Positions 63,040 to 64,000 of a DNA stretch of 64,000 nt are shown one piece after another. The position numbers and the translations under genes are program-made. The stretch is from positions 391,056,853 through 391,120,852 of the forward strand of contig NC_092872.1 of the NCBI RefSeq assembly GCF_028372415.1, in the 5' to 3' direction. The DNA comes from Notamacropus eugenii (lineage: Eukaryota > Chordata > Mammalia > Diprotodontia > Macropodidae). The notes beneath the pieces were generated by a model. That model was given only the letters and a program-made list of their open reading frames with translations, did not search any database and was not told where the DNA came from. Each line of letters begins with the position of its first letter. Position 1 is the first letter of the stretch.

Positions 63040-64000
63040 ATTACTTTAAAACATTTAGAGCAAAAGCCACAAAAAGACAGAGTGAAAGAGATTTCTAGCC
63101 CAAGACAGCCTGGAAGGCTTACAGGAAAGGTCTATTGCAAGGGGCTCAGAGCAGAGCGTAGCCCAGCCTTGATTGCTCAGCAGGGACAGAATCAGAGCAG
63201 GCTTCAGGGCATGGAATCATGGGTAGCAGCTGTGGTTCCCAGATTCCTCAACCCACAAATGCCAAAGTCACCTTCAAAGGTGAGTGAGAAAGTTCTTTCA
63301 CCTGAGTGAGAAGGGAGCAGAGTCCTGCTCTAGCCCCTGCTCCAAGCAGTCCCAGGTGATAGGAGTGTCCATTTTTGGAGCCCTTGGTCTAAAGACTCTG
63401 GGCGAATTGAGCCACTGATCTGGATCTCAGCCCTGAGTGGTGTTCCTGAAGTGAGGAGGAATACTGGCTGGTGGAGCTGGTGAAAACTCTGGAGAGAGAA
63501 TTCTACTCACAGAACCTGGACAGAAAAGCTTGTGGTTGCTCCCAGAACAGAGCGCAGGACAGGAGAGGAGTAAACTACTCTTCCTTGATTGTGCCACCTT
63601 GAAGGAACTGACAACTTACAGGTCCCTAGAGTATAACCTCCACTTGGAAAAGGACACAAAAGTCAAGTAACTGACTAGGAAAATGACCAAAAAGGGAAAA
63701 AAAAATAAGACCATAGAAAGTTAGTTTCTTGGTGAACAGGTATTCTCTTCCATCATTTTGGATGAGGAAGAACAATGCATACCATCAGAGGAAGACATAA
63801 AAGTCAAAGTTTACAAATCCAAAACCTCCAAAATAAGCATGCAATGCTCTCAGGTCATGGAAGAGCTCAAAAGGAATTTTGAAAATCAAGTAAGAGAGAT
63901 GGAGGAAAAATTGGGAAGAGAAATGAGAACGATGTAAGAAAATTGTGAAAAGTGAGTCAACAGCTTGCTAAAGGAGACCCATAAAGATACTGAAGAAAAT
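63040..64000 (+). repeat. L1 LINE 5' UTR and start of ORF1, sense, cut by the window end
   Basis: GC-richer L1 5' UTR (AGCCCAAGACAGCCTGGAAG, CAGGGCATGGAATCATGGGT AGCAGCTG, TGTCCATTTTTGGAGCCC). A likely ORF1 start is the ATG at 63682 (M-T-K-K-G-K-K), followed by coiled-coil coding sequence with GGAAGAGCTCAAAAGGAATT. ORF1 is already interrupted near 63936. It is less diverged from what I recall of marsupial L1 than the other L1 copies here. Confidence 0.82.

Noticed and set aside
63007-63309. 100-codon + ORF as a first exon of the next gene (GABRA1)
   Set aside because: The sequence is L1 5' UTR, and L1 ORF1 follows directly after it.

Overview
This is a 64 kb, AT-rich vertebrate window with one host gene that I can recognise: the GABA-A receptor alpha-6 subunit gene, GABRA6. 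It lies on the + strand from its first coding exon near 8.4 kb to its stop codon at 48,150. The repeats point to a marsupial, possibly an opossum such as Monodelphis: MAR1-type CORE-SINEs with a Bov-B/RTE-like tail, a second RTE-tailed SINE family, L2 and MIR in large numbers, marsupial-type L1, and a palindromic hAT-like MITE. The species is inferred from repeat families recalled from memory and was not checked by a search.

Layout. 1-7,970 is upstream intergenic DNA: an L2 copy on +, an L2 copy on -, MIR remnants and low-complexity tracts. 7,970-8,404 is probable promoter and 5' UTR. Coding exons are 8,405-8,454, 8,604-8,722, 9,105-9,172, 11,233-11,453, 11,540-11,622, 11,987-12,130, 12,553-12,705, 17,862-18,109 and 47,809-48,150. 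All eight introns are GT-AG, and the frame stays open for 475 codons plus a stop. Exons 3-7 have the 68/221/83/144/153 bp sizes typical of alpha-subunit genes. Intron 8 is very long (29.7 kb). It holds a nearly full-length antisense L1 (about 18.7-24.7 kb), an L2-rich block (31.2-34.8 kb), a decayed 7SL RNA retropseudogene (38.6-38.8 kb), an antisense RTE LINE (39.3-40.9 kb) and several microsatellites. From 48.2 kb to the end is the 3' UTR, then gene-free DNA with L1, L2, SINE and MITE copies. The last kilobase is the 5' end of a + strand L1 that runs off the window.

The predicted protein is a standard Cys-loop receptor subunit: signal peptide, extracellular ligand-binding domain, four membrane segments and a large M3-M4 loop. 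It carries the arginine (R123, mature R100) that makes alpha-6 receptors insensitive to classical benzodiazepines. Its oddest feature is a proline-rich CCA-repeat expansion in the M3-M4 loop encoded by exon 9. In other mammals GABRA6 sits between GABRB2 and GABRA1; no exon of either was recognised here.

I found no new multi-gene system. The observations most worth a second look are the coding CCA/polyproline tract, the 7SL pseudogene, the 31-bp duplication inside a SINE, and the recurrent tail-to-tail L2 pairs.
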